64,000 nt of DNA from Sycon ciliatum (taxonomy: Eukaryota > Porifera > Calcarea > Leucosolenida > Sycettidae). The DNA lies in contig NC_088644.1 of the NCBI RefSeq assembly GCF_964019385.1, forward strand, positions 38,103,894-38,167,893, in the 5' to 3' direction. This document shows positions 45,544 through 59,400 of this stretch, piece after piece. Positions within the stretch are counted from its first letter, which is position 1, and every line of letters begins with the position of its first letter. Under the pieces are notes generated by a model, which searched no databases, was not told the origin of the DNA, and saw nothing but the letters and a program-made list of their open reading frames with translations. The translations under genes and the position numbers were made by a program.

Positions 45544-47069
45544 TTTTTATACCTTTGCCGGTTCCTTGCTGTGCATATTTGAGGAAAACAATGTGTTTGC
45601 CTGGTCAGGATGCACGCAGGTCGCAGAGAAAACTAAATTATCTGTTGATGCGTCATGTTTGTCTCAACCAGAGAGAATTCAAGCAGCTGCTGAAGCAGAA
45701 AGGATTCCAAGTGGACCATTTCGATGTAGTGCGCTTCAGGTGGGTAGTGGCCGCTTGGCCGCATGGAATTCAGATAAAAAAAATATAACAAATAACTCTT
45801 TATGTTTCGCGTGAGACTCGGCTGAAGGCCTAGTTATCTGCATGCGTAGGAATGCTGCCACCCTAGAAGTAGGCCCCCTGCTCTAAGGATCAGACATGTA
45901 TGTAACAAAGCAGTCTGCAACAGTCCATTTAGAAAAATATGATATCCTAGCTTTTGGCCATAAACGGGTCAAATTTTGAGTTTTCGTCTCAATTTTTTTG
46001 CCAGTCCCCCATGGAATGCTCTTCCAATTGTGTTTTTGAAGTCTTTCTCCAAAAAGCAAGCCATAACAAGAATAGGATTTCGGCCAGGTTTTTGCCCCAA
46101 AGCACTGAATTGGGTAAAAACCATGAAAATCCAAGCCGTTCACTCCACTTGCATAACAGTACATTTGCGGTTCGAACCCCAGTTGAGGTGCCTTTTTTGG
46201 ACCTTTTTTCAAGTTTCGAATCGCGCGGCACTGCACAGTGTACCACAAAATCGCCAAACACGGGAGCTCTCCAGAGCCAGCGCTCATCTTTTTCTGAATG
46301 GACTGTAGACTGATGCATTTCCAGGCTATGCCAGGTATTGCAGATTTCTGTATCTGATGGAGCATCAACCATTAGGGATTATAATCTCATTCATGTGTGC
46401 AGCCGGATTTGGGAAGTAAATCATCTTGCGAGCAAATCATCCGCGCTGAGAATAAGACAGCCCAGGCCAGCATGCTTCAGCCTTCTCCACTCAACTACCT
46501 GAACCCACGGTGAACAGACAGTCCATAAAACGAAGTATGTCGAAGTACTTTTAAAGTAGTATACTCCTGTCTTTACTCTGACCTTTATAGAGACCAGTAT
46601 GCTCGCGTGGAGGTCTTCTACGAGGAGCTGAATTTTGAAAATATTGTCCAAAAGCCGGCTTACGAGGTAAGTTGCTGGCATGGCCCACCGGATTGAAATT
46701 GGTTTGTGTACTGAGAGCTATGTACCCATCTTATTGTCATTGTGGAGCTCTCAGTGGTGCTATTCAAGTACTAGTACCCATTTCCCCTTTCATAGACTTC
46801 TTTCAGCCTTTCCTCAGTGAATGATGTCAGTAAGCGGGTTGACCTCTAGGGATGGAACTCATGTCGAGCTGATTATTTCTGGTCTTTCCTGTGCTGAACA
46901 GCCGGAAAACCTGTTGGCTGACATGGGAGGCCAGCTTGGCTTGTGGCTGGGATTCTCAGTGCTGGCAATTCTCGAAATCATCGAGTATCTCATCTACATG
47001 CTGCTTGTTGCCTTGGGCAAGGTCAAGTTGCCAGACGAAGAAGACTATCTGAAAGCCAGGGATGATTAG
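45544..47069 (+). CDS. DEG/ENaC-family sodium channel, C-terminal three exons
   Basis: Exons 45544-45739, 46591-46666 and 46902-47069 (stop TAG) join with matching phases (2, 0), giving about 146 residues. The first carries PLPVPCCAYLRK, the end of the cysteine-rich extracellular domain. The second reads YARVEVFYEELNFENIVQKP, the strand leading to TM2. The third has ENLLADMGGQLGLWLGFSVL followed by AILEIIEYLIYMLLVAL. That is TM2 with the G-x-S selectivity filter (G-F-S) and a short charged tail. These channels are trimeric, amiloride-sensitive or ligand/proton/mechanically gated sodium channels in the plasma membrane. TM1, the finger/thumb domains and the start are not in the visible sequence between the N gap and 45.5 kb, although that space would be expected to hold some. 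Confidence in the family is high, in the first acceptor moderate. Confidence 0.88.
45921..46305. mobile_element. Short TIR element in a DEG/ENaC intron
   Basis: CAGTCCATTTAGAAAAA at 45921 is matched by the complement of TTTTTCTGAATGGACTG ending at 46305. TA follows the right end but AA precedes the left. Overlapping frames on both strands are artefacts of this repeat. Confidence 0.6.
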
Positions 47070-48330
47070 AATGCGCAGAGGGCATCAGTTTAACGCTGAA
47101 CGGCTGCAGGCTTCCGTCAGTCGTTCTACTCGACCACAGGTTAAATTTTAATTTAATATTAAAAAATATAGTTCTAAGTGCAGTTCAACTTGACCACACA
47201 GAAAATGTCATGAGCACAGATTATTTCATGGAATTGTACATATCATTATGGCACCATGTCCACGCGCAGAATATATAACCTAGCCTAGACCTTCACAGGA
47301 GATCTATATAAACGGCTAGCCACAACATTCCAGGATCACTTACTATGTGGATTTAAACTCTAGCATTATCTTGGTTTAAATGTTGTACTTTTCTTATTGT
47401 TCGCGAACTCCAATGCAGCCACTTAGACAGTTACGCCTACGTAATTACACTTTGATTTATTCGCAGTGAAGAAGAGACTGTTATTGGTGTGTTGGAGTAA
47501 AGTTTCATAAATTTTGACGTTGATCATCACAAAATAGAAACAGCACATGTAATAGATCACTAAGCAAAGTCACACTCTACCGCACAAGGCTTTCACACTG
47601 CACTGGTCTACTCACTAGTGATAATACACTGGTGTCAATGTGAGATCATTCACATCAGCGGGAGCCTTTTTGTTTTAGCATACGCATACTTTTTTGCAAG
47701 TCGTCTGATTTTCGGCTGACAGCAATTGAATCAGTCCAAGTTTGCTCATCGGAACCAGAACCAGTAAGTAGTACAACTGTATTTCCGACCAGTTAGCCAC
47801 CGCCATGAGTTCCCTCAGGAACGGAGACAAATAAAAAAAGTGTTTTGATATGTACAACGAATGGGCAGGGCCAAGGCTCCAAACAAAACATACATGTGCG
47901 ACTGGTGCACACAAGTCGAGCAAGGCCCCAATTACAAAAACTTCAAGTCAAGAATATGCTGTACAGAGCATGATTTACACTTCTGTCTATTCATAGTAAA
48001 GATATTTTTTAAAGTTCCCAGCTGAGCACCCCAAATTGCAAACCCAACAGAATCAACATAATTCGCCTGTTTATTGACCAAGTACAGGTAATACATAAAA
48101 CAGCTGGCATTCATATTGACTATTCAAAAAATAAATCCATAGAAATCCAAAGAAAGTCCAAATTCGGCATCGCTAGGCTCACTAACACCAGACAGCTGTC
48201 AGATTAACATTATGCATGACTACATTGAGTTCTTCATGCATCTCAAAGGGCAGAAAGCTGCCAGGGGTTTCAAGAGCACGACGTTCGAAAAAGACGTTGC
48301 TTCGGCAAGAGGATGGTGGCCCTGTGGCAT
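47070..48330. other. Convergent 3' flank of the channel and phosphatase genes
   Basis: The two genes converge here. The minus-strand AATAAA at 48069-48074 is a candidate polyadenylation signal about 260 bases past the phosphatase stop. No further exon is supported. Confidence 0.4.
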
Positions 48331-51068
48331 CTACTCCGAACTTTCCGGCATCATAGATATTAGAATTTCGATGAACGCTCGGTAGCAGAAGACAAGTTGG
48401 TCCTGAGAATAGCCACGACAAAAAAACGACCACACAACAGATGAACAATTGATAGGTTGTACGCTTACATCATCAGTTGAGACGCGGGGCACAGTGATGC
48501 CCTAGCTCAAAGTGAAACCGCTGACTCACCCTGTACTCATAACACCAATAAGCGGTTCTGCTGACTCACCGCCATCACCATCATTTGCATAACTTATAAA
48601 GGTTAGAAGATTTCATGCAACTCAATCGGCAGCAGAGCTCCAGGTCAGCTTGCTACGCAGTCCCAAGTCGTATAGGACGAGGTAAAGGAGATACCCTCGC
48701 CAACACATACACTGCCATGTACATTGTATCAGATTTTGGGCCCTAGGAAAACTTGAATGTTTACGACTTATTTACAGCACATAAAGCTGTCTTTCCATTC
48801 ATTGAGAGTGTGCATATACAAAGCGGCAATGACGACTGTATTGTAGCCATGGTAACTGACCTTGGTTTGCACCATGAGAGGACGGCACTGGCGTAACTGC
48901 CGCAGAATAGCATAGATATCAACCTGCAGAGTGCATAGAGCGAGTACGCAACAAGTAGCACGGAGGCACATGCATGCCCACACGCATATAGATAAGTGTG
49001 CGTAGGATCGTCGCGGTGCTGTGCAGCTGTTGTGGTATGTTACGGGTGTGACCTATGTTAACCCCAGTGAGTGCTGCAGAGCATGAGAGCGCAGCACGTG
49101 TGTCCATGCTTCGGTGCCCTATGTCACAGCTTGGTTAGTTGAACGATACTAGCTTTTTTCCGTTTCCATTTTTCCCTCAAACCAGTGAATGCTAGCTTCT
49201 TAAACTTAAACATCTCATTTCATACTCCTTCAACACTAACTTATCTCATCACTTACTTCTTGGTCATTGATGACACGTGAGATGACCGAGTCGACAACAC
49301 AGAATGCACCACTGCGACCCACACCAGCACTGGAAGAGGCACAGACAAACCGAGAGGACGGCACATGGCCAGGATCGACATAAGCAAGGTAGCGTATGAG
49401 TGTAAAGACTAGTCGAAAAGCTATTATTACACTGAGTTACTACTGCTGCACAAGACAAGGATGGCACAGACATAATAATTATAATCTGAGCACACGGGCA
49501 CACTGGCATGAAAGCTAGAAGTTTAAGCTACAGCACAAGCATAATGTATGCACCTTACATGCACAGTTCTGCTCAATGAAATTCGATCAAGCGAGTCAGT
49601 GCCACGCCGCCGGGCGCTGTGCAGCCCCAGACCTGCAAACACTGGGATGTGAAGTAGGGCAGGGCACAGGCCAATTTGACTCACACAACCGGATATCATT
49701 GAGCAGCACTGTAGATCAAACGTGAATGCAGCAGCACGGCGGTGTCCCTCACCTGCAATGGACGATCATTCTTCCAGTTTGATGCATGTCCCGAGTACGG
49801 CACACAAACCGCACCATGGCAGAAGAATCCTGGATAGCCGTGGCATGCAGGTGGCAAAGCAAAAGACCAGCACATAGGTACAGGCTAGGAACAGCACAGG
49901 TAGCCGTGACATGCTGAAAATAACACCACAGCTTGTTCTGCGGCATAAACACATGCCATAGAACAATATGGTTTATTGTGAACATCAAGTACATGTATTA
50001 CTGACAATTTGTCCTGCTGATCAGGTTACCTACCTTGGGTACCCCATGGTCTGGCCATGTTAGATAGTGAAGTTGTGTGACCGTCCGCGACTCCAGCGTC
50101 TTCACATAGCAGGACGAGACCAGAATAGAGAAGCAAGACAAGAGGAGTGCATGAGAGATATTACTGGCATTGAGCTGAATGTCTTACCGACCTATTTTGT
50201 AGCTGCCTATCTTACTTTGGAGATATTTTGGTGGTAAAGTGCTTATCACACTTCACCATACATACCCGTTTAAAACAATACAGGCAATATTGAACAGGGA
50301 GGGCAATGATGTAGTATGCCTTTCTCACTTCACAATACAAACCCATTGACCGATACAGGCAAAATCAAACTGGGAGGGGGGGGGGGAGGAGAAGGGAAGA
50401 GAGGGGAGGGGGCGGGGGTAGATATCATGTACTTAGTGCCCAGCATAATTCTCACACCAACCACCACACACAACAGCAAAGTGGCTACATGTAACACAAC
50501 ATTAGTTATACCTGCACATCCGACACCAGCAGCTTTCTTTCCATCCAGTTTCCATCACCACAATGCTTCTCATCGACTAACTGCACCACCAGTTGCCTCG
50601 CTGCACGTTCATGACCTGGTTGATTAGCAGACTTCTCTGGCCTGGACATGTGAGAGGAACAGATAGGATCACTACTGTCATACGTTATGCATGGACAATG
50701 AAATCCACCCTTCACTCCGTGTTGCGGCAAAACGACTGTTTGCTGTGTGCTCAACGGTGTAGACCTACTTCAGTATGGATTCTGTAAATTTCTTTTATAG
50801 CAAGACATTGGTGTAAAGACAGAGAAAATGAGGAATAGGTAGATAGGCAGGTAGGCAGGTGGGTAGGTAGGCAGGTGGGTAGGCAGGTGGGTAGGCAGGT
50901 GGGTAGGCAGGTGGGTAGGCAGGTGGGTAGGGGCATGTAGGTAGATAGATGGATAAACGGACGGACGAACGGGCAAACAGACAGATAGAGATAGATGGAT
51001 AGATAGATAAATAGATGGATGAATGGATAGATGGATAGATGGGTGGATGGATGGATGGATAGACAGAA

Positions 51069-51127
<59 letters not shown>

Positions 51128-54100
51128 TAGATAGAGAGATAGAGAGTGCATGAGAGAGAACTATACATTTTGAAGTTTGTGAATGCCACAAACCAACATG
51201 GGTCTTCAGAACCATGCGTACACGACCTCCATCTGAATAGAGAGGCTACAGGAATGATATCTTCGCATTCGCTTTCTTTGCAGTGGCAAACCAGTGTTTG
51301 TGATGCCACTCCATACAACCACCTGTAATACTGATGTAATCTCTAACCTCTATTGGATGAAAAGCATATCGCGCACTCACCACTCGACATTCAAGAACTC
51401 GCCCATCCCTTTGGGCCAGTACTGGTGGCACTTGAGCGTGCCGCTTTCCACCAGATTGGTTGTCATGACAATTGTGCTAACACTTTGCTGCCAGATCATG
51501 CACCAGAAATGGTTGAGTGTTGCTGGTAGTGGTGCCTGAACACCAGAGTAAATCACAAAATATAACAGCACAAAATAACAGTAAAATGTGGCATGCATTC
51601 AGATGATTGCAAACCTGAATACAAGGGGGGGGGGGCATTTACTCTTCATTCGGCCATACAATAAGCTCTCTATCTCTCTCTTTTCTCTCTCTCTCACTTT
51701 ACTGTGTGGAAAGCTCTGCCATATCTAGGCATTGAGTACTCCTTTGGTAGTGGAGAACCCTATACTTCAATACCTTGGTGGACTGTTAGTCATAACTAGT
51801 TATTTTATAGGTACTTTTCACTTTTAACACAAAAGGAAATGTACAACATAAAGTCTGTGTATCTTTAACAGAGAAGTCTTGCCTCTAATGGCAGGGCCAC
51901 CTGCCTCTAATGGCAGGGCCACCTGCCAATGAACACCTCCAGCAGGCCCACATCATGGATATTATGGACTACATTTCCACTGGGCAGTTTTGAAGGCAGT
52001 CGGGTGAAAGTACAATGCACCTGTCTGGTACATCATCTTGTGCAGCCAATTTGTCAACCCACCTGTGTACAAATGTAGTTGTTCTGTACGCTGGGACCCA
52101 CGTCGATCTGCAAGACGCAACCAGACACGGATACAAGATCATTGCACACTGTCACGGGAAGTGCTCTGGAAGCACAGCCTTGGCCACATTGGAACATCAC
52201 ACGATAATCCACTCATTGCAGTTCATGTTTATACTGTACAGTCAGGGTCACCGAGCACGGATATTAATACGTACCGTAGACAGTAGCACAAACCACGGAC
52301 AGGTTTAAAACATACACAAAGAGTATGATGGCTGATCATGGCTTCAGGCCGAAATTTTGATTGAGATATTGTAATTTGCAGCGAAGCGACCACTTGATTC
52401 GAGGATGGTGTGTGTGTAGGGTTTTTCATGTACGGAGAGTATAAGCAGGAGAAAACACTGCTCCTGTGAGTCATTGTGCTTCAAACGAGAGTTTGCGACT
52501 TACAGCGACATAGTTTGCATTGATATAGTCGTTGTCGTGTTCCATGAGGTGCACGCGTGTGTCGTCATCTGCACAGGTCCACATGTATCACGTGCATGTA
52601 CGCACAGGTGTGTGCGCACATACACAAGCGCATATACACAAGCACACATACACACACACACATACACACAGACACACAGACACACATACACACATACACA
52701 CATACACACAGAGACACAGAAACACAGTCACAACCCATACACCCGTAAAGACACAGACACTCACACACACACACACATACACACACACACACACATACAC
52801 ACACACACACATACACACACACACACATACACACAGACACACATACACACACACACACATACACACACACACATACACACAGACACACATACACACACAC
52901 ACACATACACACAGACACACATACACACATACACACATACACACACACAGAGACACAGAAACACAGTCACAACACAAACACCCGTAAAGACACAGACACT
53001 CACACACACACACACATACACACACACACTAGGGACACCCGAGCACATACACACCAGTACATGTGCACATGCACGGTCAGCAACAAAATTGGAAGTGATT
53101 CTGTCCTGCAGTTGGTCAATAGAGTTGGTCAATTAGAGAAAGTTCATGCAGACTAACCACCTCATACAGCACAAGCACTGCATACTTACAGGCGACAATG
53201 TTGCGATATCTGTTTCTCTGTTTGTTTCTGATGTTCTTTCCTGTATTACTGCTGAATGGTGATGGTCGATTGCGTAACTCCTGCACGTAGTAGAGAGGAG
53301 AAGACACGGAATATAAAGTGTATGATTATCTTAAAGTGCCACAAAATTGGACAGTTGAACAATAAGCCCACTGCACATTGCCAAAATAGTGAAGGTATGA
53401 GTAATGCATGCGAGCACGCTGGGATCAGCAGTGCACTGTTCAACACCCGCACGCAAGCATACCCAAGTGGTTGTGTGCGTTGTCACAGTGGTGGCACAAA
53501 CTACGGCACTGCCCCATGAGTTTATCTACGGTTGAAACCAGTCTTCAGCTGAAGAGCAGACCAACACAAGCACTGTGCTAAATGCAAGCCATGGTCCAGA
53601 GATCATATAGCGATGGCGTAATTACACATCACATGGTGATGGTGTAGAGATCACAAAGATTAAAATGCGGACAGATTGGCGCAGTACATGGGCAGCCATC
53701 CTACCTCGAACTGTTGATTGGGTGTGCCAGCATTGAGTTTGCTCATGGCCTCTCTGCAGATCTCCTGCAGGGAGTCACCTGTATACAGCTGTGCACGGCC
53801 TTGTACACGAATGAGACCTGGCGGCAGGGTTTTGGCAACGTTGGTCCAGGATGATGGTCGATCCCTGTAAGGACAGGAACAAAACATCACAGAGAAAATT
53901 AATAGGGCCATGGCTTGCAGCTGCTTGCACGCTTAGTCTATCGGCCTTACACGGGTACACCATCACTTGTAATGCTTTGCATTGAGTGGCAAAGCTGCGG
54001 CGCAGCAATGTAGTAGTAGTCAAGAATTTCCGCTCCTTTCCACTCTTTACCACTCACTGCTTAGCAGGCATAAGCAGGTCCACCCGCTGACTTGCCACCA

Positions 54101-54754
54101 TGACATCGTTCACATATTAAAACCTCTATTGAAACTGCGGGCTGCAGTTTTCAATGAATGCGCAATGTTGTCAACGTCACTACACATGAATGCAGACATA
54201 ATACTATGCTGAATCTTCAGCCTCTAAGTACTGTTCTAGGTGATTCATTCTGAATCGTCCCCCTCTCCTATTCTGGGACGACCGGTATCACCATTTTCTA
54301 ACAGTGAGCAAGTATTAATATGAGAAGAGAGTAATGGTCACTCACAGCATTGGAGAGCCCATGGGCTGTGTTGCAGGGAACGACTGCCGGTGTAGCATGG
54401 GAGACGATCTCGGCGACGAAGATCGCCTTGTGATCGGAGACAAGTTGAGCTGTGGAACATGAAGAGGATGACGTACGGTCTTTGGTGAGGGTGGTGATAG
54501 CGTCTGTTGAGAGTCTTGATGCTGGAAAACAACCAAGCATCGGTAGAAATAAGGTTGCCACAAGGTACAGAGAGAATGAATCGTAGTGTTTTCAAGTCCA
54601 CAAATGGGGTAACTGTAATAGTATAATTATTGTGTAAAATAATGATATAGATAATGACCGGCAAGCACTTATTATACGTTATTGCACCACTTGAAATTTC
54701 ACCACTTGACCATGTTATAATCGTTGGTAGGTATCATCCTCCCCATCATCCTCC

Positions 54755-54788
<34 letters not shown>

Positions 54789-55161
54789 TGCTGCTGCGCC
54801 GGCATCCACGGCCTTCCTCAGGCGCCTTTGCCTCCTTACAGCTCAATCTTCGGGAGGTAGCTATTCGTCGTTGATGAGTTATTATCGTTGTCGGGTGTCT
54901 TTCGCGCTGCTACGTTCCGCTGTGTTGTGTGTCAGGGGTGCTCGGTCGGCCCGTCATCGTCCAGTTCACATGCTTCGTGAGTTGGCGATGGTGGAGGGTC
55001 GGGTTCCCCTGCAGTGATTGGTGCTGCGCCGAGCTAGTTTGGTGTGAAAGTGTAACTAATGTTATTATTCTTATATATACATCAAGTAGTACTAAATAAT
55101 TGAGAGGCTTTGAATCGTTTTTATCAAAATCAAAATATTTGCCGGGTTGGAAGGTGGGATC

Positions 55162-55219
<58 letters not shown>

Positions 55220-56403
55220 GTGACCAAGCCGCTTTTACGGGCAACAATATTATGAATATAAAACGCAAGGTATTGTAAGAGCAATTTTCTGAAAATAATG
55301 TTAAAACACGAAATAATTTATAGAAATGCATTATCACACCGTAGCCACTTTTATGGGCAAATTCCAATACAAGGCAATAGGAAAACGAGGATGAAGTTAA
55401 CCTTTTAACCCAAAGAAAAGACAAAAGATGTCAACAATAGAACTACAAATATAAAAAACAAACATCAGGTCATAAAAACTACTTCAAAACATAACCAAAA
55501 TTAATGACAGCAAAGCGTGGAGAATGAGATTGACTTACAAAACAAAAGTAGTCCTACTATGCTTACAAAACAGAATCTACCTACACCACTAAGGAAGAAA
55601 CATTAAATGATTGCAGTCTCACAAACACCGGCCTCTATCTAACGACCCATCAAACAATAACTCCTGACATTCTTGACTGACTTTTTCTGGTAGGAGCTAC
55701 GGCAGCCACGAAAACAGGTCATCATCATCATCATGTGACCAAGCCGCTTTTACGGGCAACAATATTATGAATATAAAACGCAAGGTATTGTAAGAGCAAT
55801 TTTCTGAAAATAATGTTGAAACACGAAATATAAAAATGCATCATGATCATCATCATCATCATCATTTGAACAGCCTCTATCATCATCATCATCATCATCA
55901 TGTGACCAAGCCGCTTTTACGGGCAACAATATTATGAATATAAACGCAAGGTGTTGTAAGAGCAATTTTCTGAAAATAATGTTAAAACACGAAATATTAA
56001 AATGCATTATCACACCGTAGCCACTTTTATGGGCAAATTCCAATACAAGGCAATAAGAAAACGAGGATGAAGTTAACCTTTTAACCCAAAGAAAAGACAA
56101 AAAGATGTCAACAATAGAACTACAAATATAAAAAACAAACATCAGGTCATAAAAACTACTTTAAAACATAACCAAATGACAGCAAAGCGTGGAGAATGAG
56201 ATTGACTTACAAAACAAAAGTAGTCCTACTATGCTTACAAAACAGAATCTACCTACACCACTGAGGAAGAAACATTAAATGATTGCAGTCTCACAAACAC
56301 CGGCCTCTATCTAACGACCCATCAAACAATAACTCCTGAAATTCTTGACTGACTTTTTCTGGTAGGAGCTACGGCAGCCACGAAAACAGGTCACTGCCCA
56401 ACG

Positions 56404-56466
<63 letters not shown>

Positions 56467-59400
56467 GTATCGCCTTTGTCTGCTATCAGCTAAGGCCATG
56501 TAAATCTGTGTTCCCAACTGGCGCGTGGACGTGGTACGCTTGCGGTTCATGCGTACCCGAAAGCGCGCTCAAGCTTTCACAAAAACAGCTGTCTGAGTCG
56601 TATTTAGCGCGTGCGACACCTTCGAGTACTAATTTTTTGACCCCGCTAGTCAAAGTGACTGGCATGTACGCTGGTACGCGCCTGATACGCGCTGAATTTC
56701 CAACATGTTGGAATTTCCATTTCGGCGCGTTTCCGTACGCATGGTGCCCCAAAAGCCAGCAAAAATACGCACAAACACGTGGTTTCACGCGTACACGCGC
56801 CAGTTGTGAGCACAGCTTAACTCTGAACAACTGAAATGCCTCTATCGCCATTGCCAACGCAATTTATACATTGCAATGTTACGTGATGTTAGTGGAATAA
56901 TACCGATTGGAGTGCAGCAACTGTTTTTGTCAATGAAATCCACCTAGGCTCATGACGACCGTGCCAGTTTGTACAAAAACATGTCCATTTCGTTGAGGTG
57001 TACCAGAACGAGAGGTTGGACATAATATTGCACCGTCCGTAATGATGAAAGGTCCGTACATTAAACAAGCTTATCACCACTGTCACAATCCCATTGAAAG
57101 CGAGAAAGCAGGAAGCACGCATTAACGAAGGACAGAAAATGATTATTACGCTGGCCACATCTGTGCGCTGTTTATACCCCTGACGTAAACGTGTTAGCTG
57201 CTCCCGGCTAATGATGCCCCCTCACACCGGAACACAGGGGTTTTATATGATTGGATAATTTATAGAAGTATTCGAGAAGAGTGTAGACAAGGAGAACAGG
57301 ACAACGACAACTCAAGACTAGACTAGACTACAACAGAACTGGAGCATGCGCTCTTCTATGTGAGTGCTCATTGCCAAGGGGAACGAGCGGGAAATACAAA
57401 TAGTGAGTATTCAGGTCGTAGCATACATACACCTATTACACTGTGCCCCCCTAGCTAAAATTCACGTCCACGGGAATGAACGAAATACCTAGGAAACAAA
57501 CAAAAGAAAACAAACCAAATAATAAACTCAGTCCAGGACATAGTCAGCTAGTCGAGCAGGTGCAGTGCGAACACGGCCAGAACGACGAGAAACAGGAGAA
57601 GAAGTACGGACCGGATCAGACGACGGCGGCTGTAGCGGCGGAAAATCATCATCGGACAGCGTAATCGGGTCAGGACGAGAAGCAGTAACGGCAGGCGGTT
57701 GACAGTCGGGAGGACGGGAAACGGCTTCAGGCGGACGAACAAACTTGCCACTGGCAGCATCATATCTGGTGAAACACTCAGACAGAGCAGGATCAGCATA
57801 CGGAGCAAGAAGACTCTGAGGCTTGAAACAATCCGGCGACGGTTCAGCGGCAGAGGCACCAGGAGGACGAACAAAAACGGCCGGAGGAAGAATCTCGGCA
57901 GCCGGAGGAACATCAGCAGCAAGTGGCATTTCAGCAGCAGCTGACAGCGGAACATCACGGGCAAGAGGCGGCGGACTCGGCGGAGGAGACGGCACATCGG
58001 TCACCATGCGGGACATAGCATCGGCATTCAGATGTTGGCGACCTGGACGGTGGACGACTCGGAATTCATATTCGGATAAACAGTCAAGCCAACGTGCTTT
58101 CCGTCCGCGGGGTTCCTTCAGGTTCCGGAGTGCAGTCAACGCAGTATTGTCCGTCCTGGCAACAAATGGTCGTGCCAACAAGTAGTGCCTGAAATACTCC
58201 GCAAAATAGACCAGAGCAAGGGCCTCACGATCGCTAGCATCGTAGTTGCGCTCAGCTTTCGTCAGTACACGACTGCCGTACCCAATTGGTCGCTCAGTTC
58301 CATCCTGGATCTGGCTGAGGACTGCACCAATCGACACATTGCTCGCATCGGTGTCCAGAATGAATGCACCTGCTGAATCTTCAAACTGGGGGTACGCCAT
58401 CACCGGCGCACTGGCAAGCGAACGCTTCAGAGCCTGGAACGCCGCTTCGCAAGCTTTCGACCACGCAAAGCGAGCATTCTTGCCTGTCAGAGCAGTCAGC
58501 GGAGCAGACCGCTGCGCAAATCCACGGATGAATCTACGGTAGTATCCCGCGAAACCAAGGAATGACCTGACCGCAGTGACAGACTTCGGCGTCTTCCACG
58601 CAAGTATCGCGGAAACCTTGTCCGGATCGGGGGAAATTCCGTCTGCCGACACGCGGTGCCCGAGGAACGCGACGTCCGACCGGAAAAAAGAACACTTTGC
58701 TAAGTTAAAACGCAGGCCTGCTGAACGCACACGCTCAAACACTCGCGACAAAATCAATACCTGGCCAGACAATGTTTCACTTGCATTTAAAACATCGTCA
58801 AAGAAGACACGACAAAATGGCTGAGCCGCAGCATTACACAGCCCACGAAGAACAGCTTCCATAACTCGCTGGAAGGTGGCAGGACCATTCCTGCACCCCA
58901 TCGGCAGCACTGTAAACTCATACAGGCCCAATGGTGTTGTAAATGCGGTCTTCGCTAGGTCGTCAGGATCCATCGCAATCTGCCAATACCCAGACGCGAG
59001 ATCGAGCGACGAAAACCACTTACAACCAGACAGCGAATCAAGCATGTCATCCACCCGTGGAATCGGATAGGCGTCCGGCTTTGTGACACCGTTTAACTTG
59101 CGATAGTCGACGCAAAGTCGTAAGGAACCGTTCTTCTTAGGAACCAACACGATCGGAGACGCCCACGGACTGATAGACTCTTGGATGATACCCTTCTCTA
59201 GTAACTCATCCAATAACGTCTGCAGAGCAACGCGACGGTGATACGGAATGCGCCGAGCTGCTTGTTTAATAGGAGTATGTGTGCTTGTATCAATTTTATG
59301 CGGAAATATGTCACAATAGCCATAGTCGTCTTCATGCAATATAAATAGGTCGTGATTATCAATGAGGAGTGTGGTGAGCATGCTTTTGGTTTCGGATGAG

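Noticed and set aside
45883..46368. 161-residue minus ORF and overlapping plus ORFs in the DEG/ENaC intron
   Set aside because: They cover a short TIR element, show no family similarity, and occur on both strands with equal quality.
48095..48140. Alternative terminal phosphatase exon (QYECQLFYVL)
   Set aside because: It resembles the expected QYxF motif, but its acceptor is out of phase by one base with the exon ending at 48861.
48182..48448. 88-residue minus-strand ORF with a signal-peptide-like start
   Set aside because: The hydrophobic start is the pyrimidine tract of an acceptor at 48403. In the correct frame the sequence is the last phosphatase exon (DQLVFCYRAF, stop at 48331).
49257..49345. 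Apparent phosphatase P-loop with Ser in place of the catalytic Cys (ASSSAGVGRSG)
   Set aside because: The residues before SAG are translated intron: TTTGTCTGTGCCTCTTCCAG is an acceptor. The preceding exon (49829-49753) supplies IVHC.
50833..51318. Leu/Ser/Cys-rich minus ORFs of 118-182 codons
   Set aside because: They read through a GGTGGGTAGGCA/GACA minisatellite in a phosphatase intron.
52474..53136. Long His/Thr- and Val/Cys-rich frames on both strands
   Set aside because: They are the six-frame reading of a CA/CATA satellite. Real phosphatase exons (52568-52504, 53280-53190) are in other frames.
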